From the NCBI GenBank assembly GCA_003483125.1, contig DMWU01000243.1, forward strand, positions 1-11,045: DNA of 11,045 nucleotides. Reading direction: 5' to 3'. Shown in pieces: positions 1 through 6,829 of this stretch (position 1 is the stretch's first letter; the number at the start of each line of letters is the position of its first letter). The DNA comes from Erythrobacter sp. GTDB taxonomy: Bacteria > Pseudomonadota > Alphaproteobacteria > Sphingomonadales > Sphingomonadaceae. The notes under the pieces were generated by a model. The model saw nothing but the letters and a program-made list of their open reading frames with translations. It did no database searches and was not told the DNA's origin. The position numbers and the translations under genes are program-made.

Positions 1-491
1 AGGTTGGCTGCGGCAGCATTGTGCATATAGGGGACAACCACACCGCTCTCGACTGCGACGCTCTTCATACGGCGTACCTGCTGGTTCTCGCCGATGGTTT
101 CAACATTGTCAGTGAGCTTGTCAGCAACAGTACCGCCATCAGGGTATGCAGCAGCAGTGAGCGCATCGATTTCGTCGCCTTGGACACCCAGAGCTACTTC
201 GGTCGTCTTGCGAACGAAGTCCTGGAACTTGTCATTCTTGGCAACAAAGTCAGTTTCAGAGTTCACTTCAACTGCGACACCCTTTGTGCCTGTAACCGCA
301 ACGCCAACCAGACCTTCTGCAGCCGTACGGCTCGACTTCTTCTGTGCGGTTGCAAGTCCCTTGGCGCGCAGAGCGTCAACGGCAGCTTCAATATCGCCGC
401 CAGCTTCGGTGAGGGCCTTCTTGGCATCCATCATGCCTGCGCCAGTTTTCTCACGCAGGGCTTTCACATCGGCGACTGTAAAATCAGCCAT
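1..491 (-). CDS. tsf: Elongation factor Ts, N-terminal part (cut by window edge)
   Basis: EF-Ts is the guanine-nucleotide exchange factor that regenerates EF-Tu-GTP in the cytoplasm. The reading frame starts at ATG 491 and stays open to base 1, giving 163 residues of a protein usually near 300. Residues 1-45 form the UBA-like N-terminal domain with the typical [20 protein letters not shown] opening and the DAKKAL segment. The EF-Tu-contacting motif TDFVAKN lies at about residues 80-86. The start is supported by AAGGA at 499-503, seven bases upstream of the ATG. The gene lies 104 bases downstream of rpsB on the same strand, the arrangement found in most bacteria, and is probably co-transcribed with it. 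The missing C-terminal half is beyond the window, not a truncation in the genome. Confidence 0.97.
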   Translation of the reverse strand, partial: MADFTVADVKALREKTGAGMMDAKKALTEAGGDIEAAVDALRAKGLATAQKKSSRTAAEGLVGVAVTGTKGVAVEVNSETDFVAKNDKFQDFVRKTTEVALGVQGDEIDALTAAAYPDGGTVADKLTDNVETIGENQQVRRMKSVAVESGVVVPYMHNAAAAN

Positions 492-519
492 GATCTTTTC
501 CTTTTCAATAGGTGCAGCG

Positions 520-540
520 CCGCCCCTTGATGAGGGGTGG
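520..540 (-). other. Hairpin between rpsB and tsf
   Basis: Seven-base-pair stem, 520-526 with 534-540, including one G-T wobble, and a seven-base loop. On the transcribed strand it reads CCACCCC, loop, GGGGCGG. It is GC-rich, but no T-run follows it in the direction of transcription, so it is not a classical terminator. It could act as a weak attenuator or mRNA-stability element separating S2 from EF-Ts expression. The stem is visible in the sequence. Its role is inference. Confidence 0.45.
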
Positions 541-595
541 TTCGGGTCGGCGCGCTAATCTGCAAAGTTGATGCGCTTCTTACGCGTCATTCAAA

Positions 596-1348
596 TTATT
601 CGGCAGCGACCTCTGCTGGCGGCTCTTCCATCGCGCCAACATCTTCGCCGCTTTCAGCAACAGCGCCGCCACGACCGGCGATCGCCGCATTGGCGATAGC
701 TTCGCAATAGAGACGAACTGCGCGCGCAGCGTCATCATTGCCGGGTACCGGGAATGCGATGCCAGACGGATCGACATTGGTATCAAGCACGGCGATCACA
801 GGAATGCCCAGAACGGCTGCTTCCTTGATGGCGAGATCTTCCTTGTTGGCGTCGATTACGAACATCACGTCAGGGATGCCGCCCATGTCACGGATACCGC
901 CCAGCGACAGTTCCAGCTTGTCGCGCTCGCGGGACAGCTGCAAGACTTCCTTCTTGGTGAAGCCCGACGTGTCGCCCGAAAGCTGCTCTTCAAGGGTTTT
1001 GAGCCGCTTGATCGACTGCGAAATCGTCTTCCAGTTGGTGAGCATGCCGCCCAACCAACGATGGTTGACGAAGTGCTGGCCCGATGCCTTGGCAGCCTGA
1101 GCGATCGGCTCTTGCGCCTGGCGCTTGGTACCAACGAACAGAACCTTGCCGCCTGCACGAACGGTCGACTCAACAAAGTCGATAGCGCGCGCGATCAGCG
1201 GGACGGTCTGCGACAGGTCGATGATGTGAACACCGTTGCGGGCGCCGAAGATGTACGGCTTCATCCGCGGGTTCCAGCGATGGGTCAGGTGGCCGAAGTG
1301 TGCGCCGGCCTCAATCAATTGCTGCATGGTGACGGTAGGAGCCGCCAT
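596..1348 (-). CDS. rpsB: 30S ribosomal protein S2
   Basis: S2 is a protein of the small ribosomal subunit that binds late in assembly and is needed to bring S1 to the ribosome. The product is 250 residues, normal for the family. Family signatures run the whole length: the N-terminal [20 protein letters not shown], the [16 protein letters not shown] segment, [26 protein letters not shown], and [15 protein letters not shown] near the C-terminal third. The tail is acidic and low in complexity ([17 protein letters not shown]), as is common in alphaproteobacteria. ATG 1348 is chosen because AAGGA at 1356-1361 sits about seven bases upstream. An in-frame TTG at 1354 would lie against that site and is less likely. 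It is the first gene of the rpsB-tsf unit, transcribed away from a long, structured leader. Confidence 0.97.
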   Translation of the reverse strand: MAAPTVTMQQLIEAGAHFGHLTHRWNPRMKPYIFGARNGVHIIDLSQTVPLIARAIDFVESTVRAGGKVLFVGTKRQAQEPIAQAAKASGQHFVNHRWLGGMLTNWKTISQSIKRLKTLEEQLSGDTSGFTKKEVLQLSRERDKLELSLGGIRDMGGIPDVMFVIDANKEDLAIKEAAVLGIPVIAVLDTNVDPSGIAFPVPGNDDAARAVRLYCEAIANAAIAGRGGAVAESGEDVGAMEEPPAEVAAE

Positions 1349-1560
1349 AATCAAATTCCTTTCCGGTTATGCCTCTGGAAAGCTGGAACCCGTTGCGGAG
1401 AGACCCGCTTGGGCACCGGTATGTACTACCTTCCATGTGGATTTTTCTCCTAGCCCTCGCGACAAATGCCAGCTTGAGCCATGAGAAGCGGCGCGATTAG
1501 CGCCCGTTTCAGCAAAAATCCAGCCTCAAATCGCGCTTTCTTGCACCAAAATGGATTTTC
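1349..1560 (-). promoter_or_regulatory. Long rpsB 5' leader with three-part complementary repeat
   Basis: No gene is visible between rpsB and the LexA-type sites. The plus strand holds TGGATTTT at 1552-1559, AAAAATCCA at 1514-1522 and TGGATTTTT at 1438-1446. In the rpsB transcript the middle element is therefore complementary both to the upstream copy (8 bp, about 29-base loop) and to the downstream copy (9 bp, about 67-base loop). Both pairings cannot form together. A further short stem, GGCGC/GCGCC, lies at 1490-1504. S2 is known to control its own leader in gammaproteobacteria. A comparable role here is inference. I could not place a convincing -35/-10 pair for rpsB, so where transcription starts, and whether the upstream copy is transcribed, is unknown. 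Confidence 0.35.
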
Positions 1561-1563
1561 CAC

Positions 1564-1569
1564 TTGACA
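1564..1569 (+). promoter_or_regulatory. Candidate -35 element of the small membrane gene
   Basis: A perfect TTGACA hexamer lies six bases before the first LexA-type box. At 17-18 bases downstream there is no good -10 match (AACACG/ACACGT), so only the -35 is convincing. If it is used, the first GAAC-N7-GAAC box falls in the spacer, where a bound repressor would block RNA polymerase. It is about 104 bases upstream of the ATG at 1673. Confidence 0.45.
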
Positions 1570-1574
1570 TCCAT

Positions 1575-1589
1575 GAACAAACGAGGAAC
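1575..1589 (+). promoter_or_regulatory. LexA-type SOS box 1 (GAAC-N7-GAAC)
   Basis: GAAC at 1575-1578 and GAAC at 1586-1589, separated by exactly seven bases (AAACGAG). The direct repeat GAAC-N7-GAAC is the established LexA operator of alphaproteobacteria such as Rhodobacter, Caulobacter and Rhizobium. The A-rich spacer start and the AC following the second half-site are shared with box 2. It lies just downstream of a TTGACA hexamer and upstream of the membrane-protein ORF at 1673. Confidence 0.75.
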
Positions 1590-1606
1590 ACGTGGGGGAA
1601 GAAACG

Positions 1607-1621
1607 GAACGAAAAGTGAAC
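1607..1621 (+). promoter_or_regulatory. LexA-type SOS box 2 (GAAC-N7-GAAC)
   Basis: GAAC at 1607-1610 and GAAC at 1618-1621, again with a seven-base spacer (GAAAAGT) and followed by AC. It starts 32 bases after box 1, close to three turns of B-DNA, so two LexA dimers could sit on the same helix face. It ends 51 bases before the ATG at 1673. Two exact matches to an eight-base spaced motif within 50 bp are very unlikely by chance and support real SOS control of the downstream gene. Confidence 0.75.
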
Positions 1622-1672
1622 ACAAACCTTGTTGGCGGACCTCGCTGGATGAATTGAGGATTGGAATTACCG

Positions 1673-1948
1673 ATGGCTGTATATCTCGCAATTGCCTTCT
1701 TTGCTCTTACCGCCATCGTCGTGACCATTGCGCTTGCTGATAGTGCAGTTCGATTCCGAAATGCCTGGAAAATTGCGCGTCGAAACCTGGCCGCCACGCA
1801 GGAAGATCTGTCGCTCGAACTTCAATCAATTGATGGCAATGTTGTTACGCTGCGCAGGCACGCGCGCGAGTGCCCTCCCCAGGCGACTTCTCTCTTCGGT
1901 GCGCGGCGCCTGCCAACTAGCGCTGGCGCTGTTTCCGCTGCCGCTTGA
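1673..1948 (+). CDS. Small single-pass membrane protein, putatively SOS-regulated
   Basis: A 91-residue protein of a family I do not recognise. Residues 3-22 (VYLAIAFFALTAIVVTIALA) form one clear membrane helix. A basic, aromatic stretch follows (RFRNAWKIARR, residues 27-37), so by the positive-inside rule the C-terminal part should face the cytoplasm. That part (about residues 40-91) is hydrophilic, with an acidic segment near 44-54, one cysteine at 67 and a low-complexity Ala/Ser end. Two LexA-type boxes lie 52-98 bases upstream. ATG 1673 is preceded by GAGGA at 1655-1659, rather far away. TTG 1661 in frame would sit too close to it. The 3' end overlaps the convergent pssA by 32 bases. Caulobacter SidA, a short SOS-induced inner-membrane division inhibitor, offers a functional analogy only, as no sequence similarity is claimed. 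That the ORF is real rests on the membrane helix plus the promoter context. Confidence 0.68.
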   Translation: MAVYLAIAFFALTAIVVTIALADSAVRFRNAWKIARRNLAATQEDLSLELQSIDGNVVTLRRHARECPPQATSLFGARRLPTSAGAVSAAA

Positions 1949-2750
1949 TCCGACCATATTTGATGAGACCATAGGGCATAAAGCCAAGGTAGATTGCGCA
2001 GATCCCGATCAGGGTCCACCAAGGCTCAAGCAATGCTGCCGTAAATACCAGTCCGACCAGAAGTATCAGCTCAAGCCTTACATTGCGCCTTGGACGGATC
2101 GAGCCCCAACTCAACGTTGCGACGTTGGAGATTAGCAGGAACGCGATCACACCCACCCAAATCGCGATGAATGCGGGGTCGCGAAACATGACGTCGCCCG
2201 TTTCTTTCCAGAGGTAGAATGGCAGAAACGCGAGGCCTGCACCAACCGGCGCAGGAACGCCGGTCAGGAAACCTGCCGACTTATGCGGTTGGTCATCCAC
2301 GTCGATACGCGCGTTGAAGCGAGCCAGTCGTAATGCCATGCAAACCGCGAATGCCAATGCGACCAGCCAGCCGATGCGCGGCAAATCTTGCAGCGCCCAC
2401 ATATATAGCACCAGCGCAGGCGCTACGCCGAAAGAGACATTGTCGGCCAAGCTGTCCAATTCTGCGCCGAAGCGCGACTGCGCATTGAGAAGCCGGGCAA
2501 TTCGCCCGTCAATTCCGTCAAGCACGCCCGCCAGCACGATTGCCAGCACCGCGAATGCCCAATCACCGCTAATCCCAAATCGCACACCCGTTAGGCCTGC
2601 ACATAATGCCGCAGCCGTAATGGTGTTTGGCAGCATTGCCCGCAGAGTTAAGCCGCGAGCCTTCTTTGCCGTTGTCGGCTCAGGATCGTCTTCTGCAGCC
2701 TTTGGCCCCACACGTGGCATATCGCCATGCGGATCTTCAAGGCCGTTCAC
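1917..2750 (-). CDS. pssA: CDP-diacylglycerol--serine O-phosphatidyltransferase (PS synthase)
   Basis: This integral membrane enzyme joins CDP-diacylglycerol and L-serine to make phosphatidylserine, the substrate of the psd product encoded just upstream. The CDP-alcohol phosphotransferase signature DG-x2-AR-x8-G-x3-D-x3-D is complete in LDGIDGRIARLLN...FGAELDSLAD. Around it lie several hydrophobic helices, and the tail is basic (IKYGRIKRQRKQRQR). The N-terminal 35 or so residues before RGLTLRAMLPNTITAAALC are polar and poorly conserved, which leaves the start uncertain. GTG 2750, with a weak CGGA upstream, is 13 bases past the psd stop and is used here. ATG 2720 would shorten the product by 10 residues. 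GTG 2798 has GGAG four bases upstream but overlaps psd by 35 bases. Close spacing with psd indicates an operon with translational coupling. The 3' end overlaps the opposing small membrane gene. Confidence 0.93.
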   Translation of the reverse strand: MNGLEDPHGDMPRVGPKAAEDDPEPTTAKKARGLTLRAMLPNTITAAALCAGLTGVRFGISGDWAFAVLAIVLAGVLDGIDGRIARLLNAQSRFGAELDSLADNVSFGVAPALVLYMWALQDLPRIGWLVALAFAVCMALRLARFNARIDVDDQPHKSAGFLTGVPAPVGAGLAFLPFYLWKETGDVMFRDPAFIAIWVGVIAFLLISNVATLSWGSIRPRRNVRLELILLVGLVFTAALLEPWWTLIGICAIYLGFMPYGLIKYGRIKRQRKQRQR

Positions 2751-2763
2751 AGAAGCAATCCGA

Positions 2764-3525
2764 TCACTGCGAGATACCTTCGAGCAGCTTCTGCTCACCT
2801 AGCTCCGCCAGGATTGTTTCGCCGGCGATGACCTTTTGCCCCAGCAACACTTTGGGCGAAGTACCCGCAGGCAGATAGACATCCACCCGGCTACCGAACC
2901 GGATCAGTCCAATTCGTTGCCCCACTGCGATCATGTCCCCGCTCTTGACGAAAGGGATGATCCGTCGAGCGACGAGACCTGCAATCTGCGTGAAACCAAT
3001 GGCGAGGCCATCAGGACGCTCAACAAGAATATGTTGGCGCTCATTCTCTTCACTCGCCTTGTCCAGATCGGCATTCATGAACTTGCCGGGGATATAGATC
3101 ACCCGCTTCACAATACCGCCGATGGGCGAACGATTGATGTGTACATCGAACACACTCATGAAGATCGAAACACGCGTAACCGACCCAGGTGGCAGGCCTT
3201 TTTGCCCACTTGCGTCTTCGACCTGCAATTCGACAGGTGGTTCGACTTCGGAAATGAGCGAAATCAGCCCATCAGCAGGCGAAACGATCACATTTTCATC
3301 TTGCGGGACTACCCGCTCCGGATCGCGAAAGAAGGCAAAAACCCCGCCTGAAAGTGCCAGTAGCGGCCAGCCAACAATATCCCAATCGACCAACAGCAGG
3401 AAAACCATGCTGATTGCCACGGTGGCGATGCCAAATTTGCGCCCTTCGGAATGGATAGCTGGCCAGCTCCAGCCAGCCTCCCCACGCCCCTTATTGTCCA
3501 ATATTTCTCCGGCCATAGGTCGCAT
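2764..3525 (-). CDS. psd: Phosphatidylserine decarboxylase proenzyme
   Basis: This enzyme decarboxylates phosphatidylserine to phosphatidylethanolamine at the inner membrane, completing the pathway begun by PssA. The product has 253 residues, the short proteobacterial/archaeal-like class. Self-cleavage occurs at Gly211-Ser212 in the IRFGSRVDVYLP motif, turning Ser212 into the pyruvoyl cofactor of the small alpha chain. Other family landmarks are FFRDPER (about 66-71), SPADG (82-86) and FDVHINRSPIGG (about 126-137). A hydrophobic stretch at about 33-63 is the membrane anchor. ATG 3525 is used. ATG 3516 (MAGEILDNKG) is equally possible, as neither has a clear ribosome binding site. The gene is first in the psd-pssA unit and divergent from the PAP2-type gene across 96 bases. 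Confidence 0.95.
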   Translation of the reverse strand: MRPMAGEILDNKGRGEAGWSWPAIHSEGRKFGIATVAISMVFLLLVDWDIVGWPLLALSGGVFAFFRDPERVVPQDENVIVSPADGLISLISEVEPPVELQVEDASGQKGLPPGSVTRVSIFMSVFDVHINRSPIGGIVKRVIYIPGKFMNADLDKASEENERQHILVERPDGLAIGFTQIAGLVARRIIPFVKSGDMIAVGQRIGLIRFGSRVDVYLPAGTSPKVLLGQKVIAGETILAELGEQKLLEGISQ

Positions 3526-3621
3526 CTAGGCGCAGACGACGCCCCCCGCAAGCTACAGAGATACCTTCGCACACTGTTCGTTAGTGATTTGGCGAAGTAT
3601 TTACCATAAAGAGCGTGGGTG
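3526..3621. promoter_or_regulatory. Divergent gap between psd and the PAP2-type gene
   Basis: This 96-base gap must hold promoters for both directions. It contains a six-base inverted repeat, CTTCGC at 3565-3570 and GCGAAG at 3592-3597, with a 21-base loop. No convincing -35/-10 pair is visible on either strand, so the promoters are inferred from gene orientation only. Confidence 0.3.
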
Positions 3622-4689
3622 ATGAGGCCGCATCAAACATATCAAACACGCTGGTGGGGCGAGTTTCCGATCTTCGTTATCGGGCTGTCTTTGCTCGCCA
3701 TCTGTATCGGCCTGCTTGCCAGCCAGGGCGTTTATCCGACCTGGGGCGGAATTTCGGCAAATGCGCGCCTTTTCACTGTTTCGATCGTCGGGATCGTCAG
3801 TCTCGACGCCGCATGGCAGCTTTTTCGTACCCGCCCGAATTCGCCGCTTGGGCATTTCAAGCTGCGTTACTGGTCTGAACCGATTCGTTCACACATCTTG
3901 AGCGGCCTTCCCATGCTGGCGGTGTGCATCTTGTTGATGCCTTTCTTCTCCAAGATGAAGGCAGCCATTCCGCTGTTCAACGACTACACATGGGACAATA
4001 CATTCATCGCGTGGGACCGCGCGATCTTCTTTGGCTACGATGCATGGGAAGTGATGCAACCGGTCCTGGGCTTCCCAATTGTGACCGCCATGGTTGCCCT
4101 GCTCTACCAATTCTGGCTTTTGCTACTTTATCCCGGCTGCCTCTTTTTCGCCTTTGTCACGATGGACGAAACGCTGCGAAGGAAGTTCTTCTTGAGCTAT
4201 GTCCTCAGCTGGTCGCTCATCGGCGGAGCAATGGCAACATGGATGGCTTCGGTCGGCCCCTGCTTTGTCGGTCCGATGCTTGGCGACAACCGCTTCGATG
4301 ACCAGATGGCCTACCTGAATGCGGCAAACGAGCAATATCCCATCATGGTCCTACCCGTGCAGGAAATGTTGCTCGACTGGTTCGATGCCAACGTCAATGG
4401 CCTGGGCAGCGGAATCACCGCAATGCCAAGTATGCATGTGGCCATCGCCTTCCTGTTCTGGATCGCCATGCGTCCAATTTCGCAAAAGGCGGGCATATTC
4501 TTTGGTGGCTTCTTTGTGATCACCTGGATCGGGTCGGTCCACACGGCCTATCACTATGCCGTCGACGGACTGGTTTCAGTGATCGCTGTAGCCGCAATCT
4601 GGTGGGCTTCCAGACATATCATTGCCTGGTGGGACAAGTATAATGCTACTCAGGCTGCCTTGCGAACGAAGACCGTCCCGGCAGAATAG
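3622..4689 (+). CDS. PAP2-superfamily membrane enzyme, inositol-phosphorylceramide synthase-like
   Basis: A 355-residue protein with several strong membrane helices (about residues 16-38, 52-68, 95-112, 140-180, 195-215, 275-300 and 312-330). It carries the PAP2 catalytic motifs: PSMH at 269-272 with His272, and HTAYHYAVDG with His311 and Asp315. The GSGITAMPSMHVA context and the H-x3-H-x3-D spacing resemble the Aur1/PAP2_3 branch, whose members move phospho-head groups between lipids, more than soluble acid phosphatases. The substrate cannot be read from sequence. Sphingomonads make sphingolipids, so a ceramide or diacylglycerol head-group reaction is plausible but inferred. ATG 3622 is preferred, with AAAGAG at 3608-3613 eight bases upstream. 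GTG 3619 adds one residue. It is divergent from psd-pssA, and its last 40 bases overlap the convergent KAS III gene. Confidence 0.82.
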   Translation: MRPHQTYQTRWWGEFPIFVIGLSLLAICIGLLASQGVYPTWGGISANARLFTVSIVGIVSLDAAWQLFRTRPNSPLGHFKLRYWSEPIRSHILSGLPMLAVCILLMPFFSKMKAAIPLFNDYTWDNTFIAWDRAIFFGYDAWEVMQPVLGFPIVTAMVALLYQFWLLLLYPGCLFFAFVTMDETLRRKFFLSYVLSWSLIGGAMATWMASVGPCFVGPMLGDNRFDDQMAYLNAANEQYPIMVLPVQEMLLDWFDANVNGLGSGITAMPSMHVAIAFLFWIAMRPISQKAGIFFGGFFVITWIGSVHTAYHYAVDGLVSVIAVAAIWWASRHIIAWWDKYNATQAALRTKTVPAE

Positions 4690-5780
4690 CCAGCGCCAAA
4701 ACTGCAAATTAGCCCAATATCGCCCTCGGCGAGATCCTGGCTATGCTGGTGGAAGGCGATTATCGACCCAGCGCTGGATGTATTGCCATAGGTATCGAGC
4801 ACCGTCGGGCTTTCATCGGGGCTAGCCTCATGCCCAAGAACCTTGTGCGAGATAAGACGGTTCATGCCTGAATTCGCCTGGTGCAACCACATGCGGCGGA
4901 TTCCATGCGGATCGATATCCAACCGGTTTGCCTCGTCCGTGATCGTTGGCGCGACCATCGGCACCACTTCCTTGAAGACCTTGCGGCCTTCCTGGACAAA
5001 AAGCTTGTCCGGCGTGCCTTCGGTTTCAGGGTGCGCGCGGTTGAGGAAACCGAAATTGTTGCGAATATTGTTCGAATAGACGGTTTTGAGCTTGGTACCG
5101 AGAATGTCCCAATGGTCTGCCGGTGCAATCGCCGCGTCCTCTACCAAAACTGCCGTGGCGACGTCGCCAAAGATGAAGTGACTGTCACGGTCGCGCCAGT
5201 TGAGATGACCTGAAGTGATCTCAGGGCTCACCACCAGCACACTCTTGGCATTGCCCGAACGGATATAGTCTGCCGCCGTCTGGATACCGAAGGTGGCAGA
5301 CGAACAAGCAACGTTCATATCGAAGCCAAATCCTTCGATTCCCAGCGCCTGCTGTATCTCGATTGCCATGGCGGGATAGGGGCGCTGCATATTCGATGCC
5401 GCGCACAGAACTGCATCGACATCCTTGGGATCGCGTCCCACCCGTTCCAAAGCTTCACGAGCTGCCGCGACGCCAATTTCTGCAAGTATGGAAAGTTCCT
5501 CATCTGGGCGTTCTTCCCAGCGCGGCGCCATGACATCCGGATCAAGGATCGGCTCCTTGGCCATTACGTGGCGGGCCTTGATCCCGCTGGCCTTCTCGAT
5601 GAACTCGACAGAACTTGGCTCGAGAGGTTCCATCTCGCCAGCCGCAATCGCATCGGCGTTGGCGGCATTATAGCGCGCAACATATTCGTTGAAGCTTTCT
5701 ACCAGCTCTTCATTGGTGATGCTCTCTTCCGGAGTGAACAGGCCGGTTGAGGAAATTACAGGTTTGTTCGTCATCTGCAT
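4650..5780 (-). CDS. Long-form beta-ketoacyl-ACP synthase III family protein
   Basis: A thiolase-fold condensing enzyme that would join an acyl-CoA starter with malonyl-ACP by Claisen condensation. The triad is complete: Cys159 in NVACSSATFG, His300 in WLHQAN and Asn333 in YGNTSSAGS. At 376 residues it is about 60 longer than E. coli FabH (317). The extra length is mainly in the N-terminal half (EYVARYNAANADAIAAGEMEP). It resembles the long KAS III branch, which as I recall includes Pseudomonas PA3286, reported to use medium-chain acyl-CoA such as octanoyl-CoA. The housekeeping fabH, normally beside plsX, is therefore probably elsewhere. ATG 5780 is used. ATG 5774 is two codons shorter, and neither has a strong ribosome site. 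It lies 48 bases downstream of the sulfotransferase on the same strand, and its 3' end overlaps the convergent PAP2-type gene by 40 bases. Confidence 0.9.
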   Translation of the reverse strand: MQMTNKPVISSTGLFTPEESITNEELVESFNEYVARYNAANADAIAAGEMEPLEPSSVEFIEKASGIKARHVMAKEPILDPDVMAPRWEERPDEELSILAEIGVAAAREALERVGRDPKDVDAVLCAASNMQRPYPAMAIEIQQALGIEGFGFDMNVACSSATFGIQTAADYIRSGNAKSVLVVSPEITSGHLNWRDRDSHFIFGDVATAVLVEDAAIAPADHWDILGTKLKTVYSNNIRNNFGFLNRAHPETEGTPDKLFVQEGRKVFKEVVPMVAPTITDEANRLDIDPHGIRRMWLHQANSGMNRLISHKVLGHEASPDESPTVLDTYGNTSSAGSIIAFHQHSQDLAEGDIGLICSFGAGYSAGTVFVRKAA

Positions 5781-5828
5781 GGCTCGCTGGTTAGTCGTGC
5801 ATTAAGTGCTCGGCAAGAATTTATGCTG

Positions 5829-6752
5829 CTATGCAACATCCCCGCCGTCTTGCAGCCATTGCGCGTAATCTTGCGGTAATTTGGCCATCGCTTCGTCGTA
5901 GAGACGCAGGTCTTCTTCGTCCAAGACACCAACCCAGCGGCCATTTGTGCCCTTGTGAATGAAGGTATCCGCACCGCCCTTGAAACCAAAGGAAATGTTT
6001 TCTCCCACGACTTTCGAAGGGTCTTTCTTTACTTCATCAAACCGGCATCGTTTGACCACATCCGGCCAATATTCCTCCGGCACATCAATATCGAGATAGT
6101 CGGCAATACCGCGCATTTGCCCGTCTAGGTCGGCCAAAAGGTCGTTGAAGTGGATCATTTTGATATTGGGCAGATGACGATAATTCCAGAATGTAAGCGC
6201 GTAGCTGAGGTGCGACCAATAGGGAAAACCGCCAATCTCCCAGTCAAACCAGTTGCGAGTGATCCAGTCGCGCCAAGTGGCCTTTATATCCCCACTGAAT
6301 ATCGGGAATTCGTCACCCATCCTTCCCGGCAGGCTATTCATCGCCGCATAAAATTCGTCGGTGTGATTACCCCAATAGTTCAATAGCGACATGAACACAT
6401 CGCGCGGATCGCGCGTCACGCAAAGATATTTGACGTTCTCATAGTATGGCAGTCCATCGAGCGGTGTGTGCGTCTTGATATAGCGTCTGTACTCTTGCGC
6501 TTCGAGCTGCTCGTATACCAGCTCGAGCGGAAACAGCCTGAAATCAAGCCATGGCGATATGAAAGATGCCGGTCCCGGCAAATTGCCATCGGGAAACAAC
6601 AGATTACCCACAATCGTTTGCATGAAGGTGGTGCCGGCCTTGTACGATGTGGCGATTATGATGTCGTCATCGCGCGGCTCGAACCATCGCCACCGTATCG
6701 AATCAAGGTGATGGTTCCGATAGTCGTGTTCGATCTTTGGCAAATCTTGCAT
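5829..6752 (-). CDS. PAPS-dependent sulfotransferase domain protein
   Basis: Transfers a sulfo group from 3'-phosphoadenylyl sulfate to an alcohol or similar acceptor, probably in the cytoplasm, as no signal peptide or membrane helix is seen. The product has 307 residues, like cytosolic sulfotransferases. The 5'-phosphosulfate loop is TSYKAGTTFMQ (35-45). The likely catalytic His95 lies in KTHTPLDGLP. The 3'-phosphate motif is VTRDPRDVFMSLLNY (112-125, with Arg114 and Ser122). The C-terminal KGTNGRWVGVLDEED matches the family's KG-x2-G-x-W segment. ATG 6752 is chosen because GGGGGGA at 6759-6765 sits six bases upstream. The frame is open further upstream, but that would cover the divergent promoter region. 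The acceptor is unknown. The next gene downstream, a condensing enzyme, hints at a lipid or polyketide-like acceptor (inference). Confidence 0.9.
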   Translation of the reverse strand: MQDLPKIEHDYRNHHLDSIRWRWFEPRDDDIIIATSYKAGTTFMQTIVGNLLFPDGNLPGPASFISPWLDFRLFPLELVYEQLEAQEYRRYIKTHTPLDGLPYYENVKYLCVTRDPRDVFMSLLNYWGNHTDEFYAAMNSLPGRMGDEFPIFSGDIKATWRDWITRNWFDWEIGGFPYWSHLSYALTFWNYRHLPNIKMIHFNDLLADLDGQMRGIADYLDIDVPEEYWPDVVKRCRFDEVKKDPSKVVGENISFGFKGGADTFIHKGTNGRWVGVLDEEDLRLYDEAMAKLPQDYAQWLQDGGDVA

Positions 6753-6769
6753 ACTGAATCCCCCCAAAT

Positions 6770-6800
6770 CGACCACTAAACTGAGGTCGTTTTGCGTGCA
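6770..6800 (-). promoter_or_regulatory. Candidate promoter of the sulfotransferase gene
   Basis: Read on the minus strand, TTGCAC followed 17 bases later by TAGTGG lies upstream of the sulfotransferase ATG, roughly 20-45 bases away. The -35 matches four of six consensus bases and the -10 is moderate. The placement fits transcription of the sulfotransferase-KAS III pair. Confidence 0.35.
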
Positions 6801-6820
6801 ATACAGGCTAGAACCCGATG

Positions 6821-6829
6821 TGCTATCAT
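6821..6829 (+). promoter_or_regulatory. Candidate extended -10 of the methyltransferase gene
   Basis: TGCTATCAT fits an extended -10 (TG-N-TATCAT). No good -35 lies 17 bases upstream, as is tolerated for extended -10 promoters. The palindromes at 6829-6853 would overlap the transcription start. Confidence 0.35.

Noticed and set aside
21..530. Plus-strand 169-codon open frame
   Set aside because: Antisense of tsf, which has clear EF-Ts motifs on the other strand.
1589..1594. CACGTG palindrome between the two LexA-type boxes
   Set aside because: A six-base palindrome is common by chance, and no bacterial regulator is clearly implied.
1450..1797. Minus-strand 115-codon open frame across the rpsB upstream region
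   Set aside because: It covers the LexA-type boxes and the start of the small membrane gene, has no ribosome site, and its peptide has no family features.
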